Source: Propionibacteriaceae bacterium
GTDB taxonomy: Bacteria; Actinomycetota; Actinomycetes; Propionibacteriales; Propionibacteriaceae
DNA length: 64,000 nucleotides
NCBI GenBank assembly: GCA_031285845.1
Contig: JAITVK010000007.1
Span: forward strand, 108,348-172,347
Direction: 5' to 3'
The position numbers and the translations under genes are program-made. The number at the start of each line of letters is the position of its first letter. Position 1 is the first letter of the stretch. Below are positions 63,714 to 64,000 of the stretch, piece by piece. The notes under the pieces were generated by a model. That model was not told the origin of the DNA, searched no databases, and worked only from the letters and a program-made list of their open reading frames with translations.

Positions 63714-63745
63714 AGTGTGCGCCGCGCGGGCTCGCGGCGCACACT
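63714..63745. other. Perfect 13-bp hairpin in the GC-rich intergenic block
   Basis: AGTGTGCGCCGCG (63714-63726) pairs with CGCGGCGCACACT (63733-63745), 6-nt loop CGGGCT. No T-tract on either side, so it may not be a terminator. Confidence 0.6.
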
Positions 63746-63812
63746 GAGCGAGGTGGCAGGTCGGGCACGTCGCGCGGGGAGCGCGGTGGCGGAATCCTCC
63801 CCCGGCACGAAT

Positions 63813-63942
63813 CAGCGCAAAATCGACTCATTCGCAGGCCGACCGACGATTTTGCCCCGAAACCACTGCCCACAGCCCCCGAATCAGTCCATATCCCATA
63901 CCCAATCGACAAACTCGACTCCCAACGATCGATATTGCCCCA
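63813..63942. repeat. 130-bp dispersed repeat, copy B
   Basis: Same architecture and orientation as copy A: ATCGAC-N17-GACGAT (63822-63850) and ATCGAC-N17-ATCGAT (63905-63933), with all elements at identical offsets (copy A coordinate + 45170). The TCCCATACC box before the second module is shared. Spacers differ from copy A. Confidence 0.75.
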
Positions 63943-64000
63943 ATTCATACGCCGAACAAGACCGAGACCCCCTGAACTCCGCTCCTGACCATTCGCGGAC

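Larger units (their letters stand above)
63315..64000. other. Non-coding right edge: operon control region, GC-rich block and repeat copy B
   Basis: From 63315 the sugar-operon leader and its candidate operator; around 63530-63690 a G/C-rich stretch with repeated GCGGAACGCGGCGGGCGGCG-like units; a 13-bp hairpin at 63714-63745; then repeat copy B. Frames through this area have no ribosome-binding site or recognisable product. Confidence 0.6.

Noticed and set aside
63671..63988. 105-codon plus-strand gene at the right edge
   Set aside because: Passes through the GC-rich block, the hairpin and repeat B, with no ribosome-binding site or domain.

Overview
The window looks like chromosomal DNA from a high-GC actinobacterium, most probably a propionic-acid bacterium (Propionibacteriaceae or close). 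Pointers are the start of a methylmalonyl-CoA mutase small-subunit gene at the left edge, a 1125-residue protein that I identify as PPi-dependent PEP carboxykinase (both belong to the Wood-Werkman propionate pathway), the actinobacterial divergent pmt/rsmI pair, a cysS-rlmB pair, an Rv3143-type pseudo-receiver, ClpC, DUF4032 and DUF2510 proteins. Many genes have a TANNNT-like -10 box 6-7 nt before the start codon and so appear to be leaderless. No prophage, transposase, CRISPR array or rRNA was seen.

Layout. 1-7.8 kb: mutA 5' end, phosphate transporter (Pit) with a small membrane partner, histidine phosphatase, an orphan peptide-binding lipoprotein, then O-mannosyltransferase (pmt) divergent from rsmI. 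7.8-11.1 kb: a Mg2+ P-type ATPase behind a ~440-nt leader that contains two short ORFs and three strong hairpins, driven by a near-consensus promoter. 11.1-17 kb: rlmB, cysS, DUF4032, GyrI-like protein, and a stand-alone UgpC/MsmK-type sugar-ABC ATPase. 17.4-18.6 kb: a secreted protein and a lipoprotein of unknown function, followed by a non-coding stretch with copy A of a dispersed 130-bp repeat. 19-23.5 kb: DedA-like membrane protein, SepX/GlpR-like membrane protein, uracil permease, argF. 23.7-30.2 kb: ThrE exporter, LMW tyrosine phosphatase, HAD phosphatase, tatD, rsmA, ABC exporter. 30.3-35 kb: PPi-PEPCK and a zinc alcohol dehydrogenase.

35-45.5 kb is a cell-surface region: transglutaminase-like protein, DUF2510 protein, L,D-transpeptidase, VapB-family/LytR_C pair, a Ser/Thr/Pro-rich mucin-like surface protein and an ArsB/NhaD-type transporter. 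45.7-50 kb: tRNA-Ser(GCU) with a duplicated 3' end, a small membrane protein, tadA whose frame runs through tRNA-Ser(CGA), mntH, an HTH-like protein and a pseudo-receiver. 50.1-53.2 kb: a TPP riboswitch controlling an ECF thiamine/precursor transporter (ykoE-D-C). 53.2-57.8 kb: small DUF4190-like protein, clpC, pyrE and a sortase-like protein with no cysteine. 57.8-63.4 kb: an alpha-glucoside operon (GH13 glucosidase, binding protein, two permeases, no ATPase). The right edge is non-coding and contains copy B of the 130-bp repeat.

The genes that work together are the sugar operon, which lacks its own ATPase and may use the UgpC at 16-17 kb; the thiamine riboswitch and its transporter; the Pmt mannosyltransferase and the Ser/Thr-rich surface proteins it could modify; and the Mg2+ pump and its leader. 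All functional calls rest on reading motifs by eye; no database search was run.
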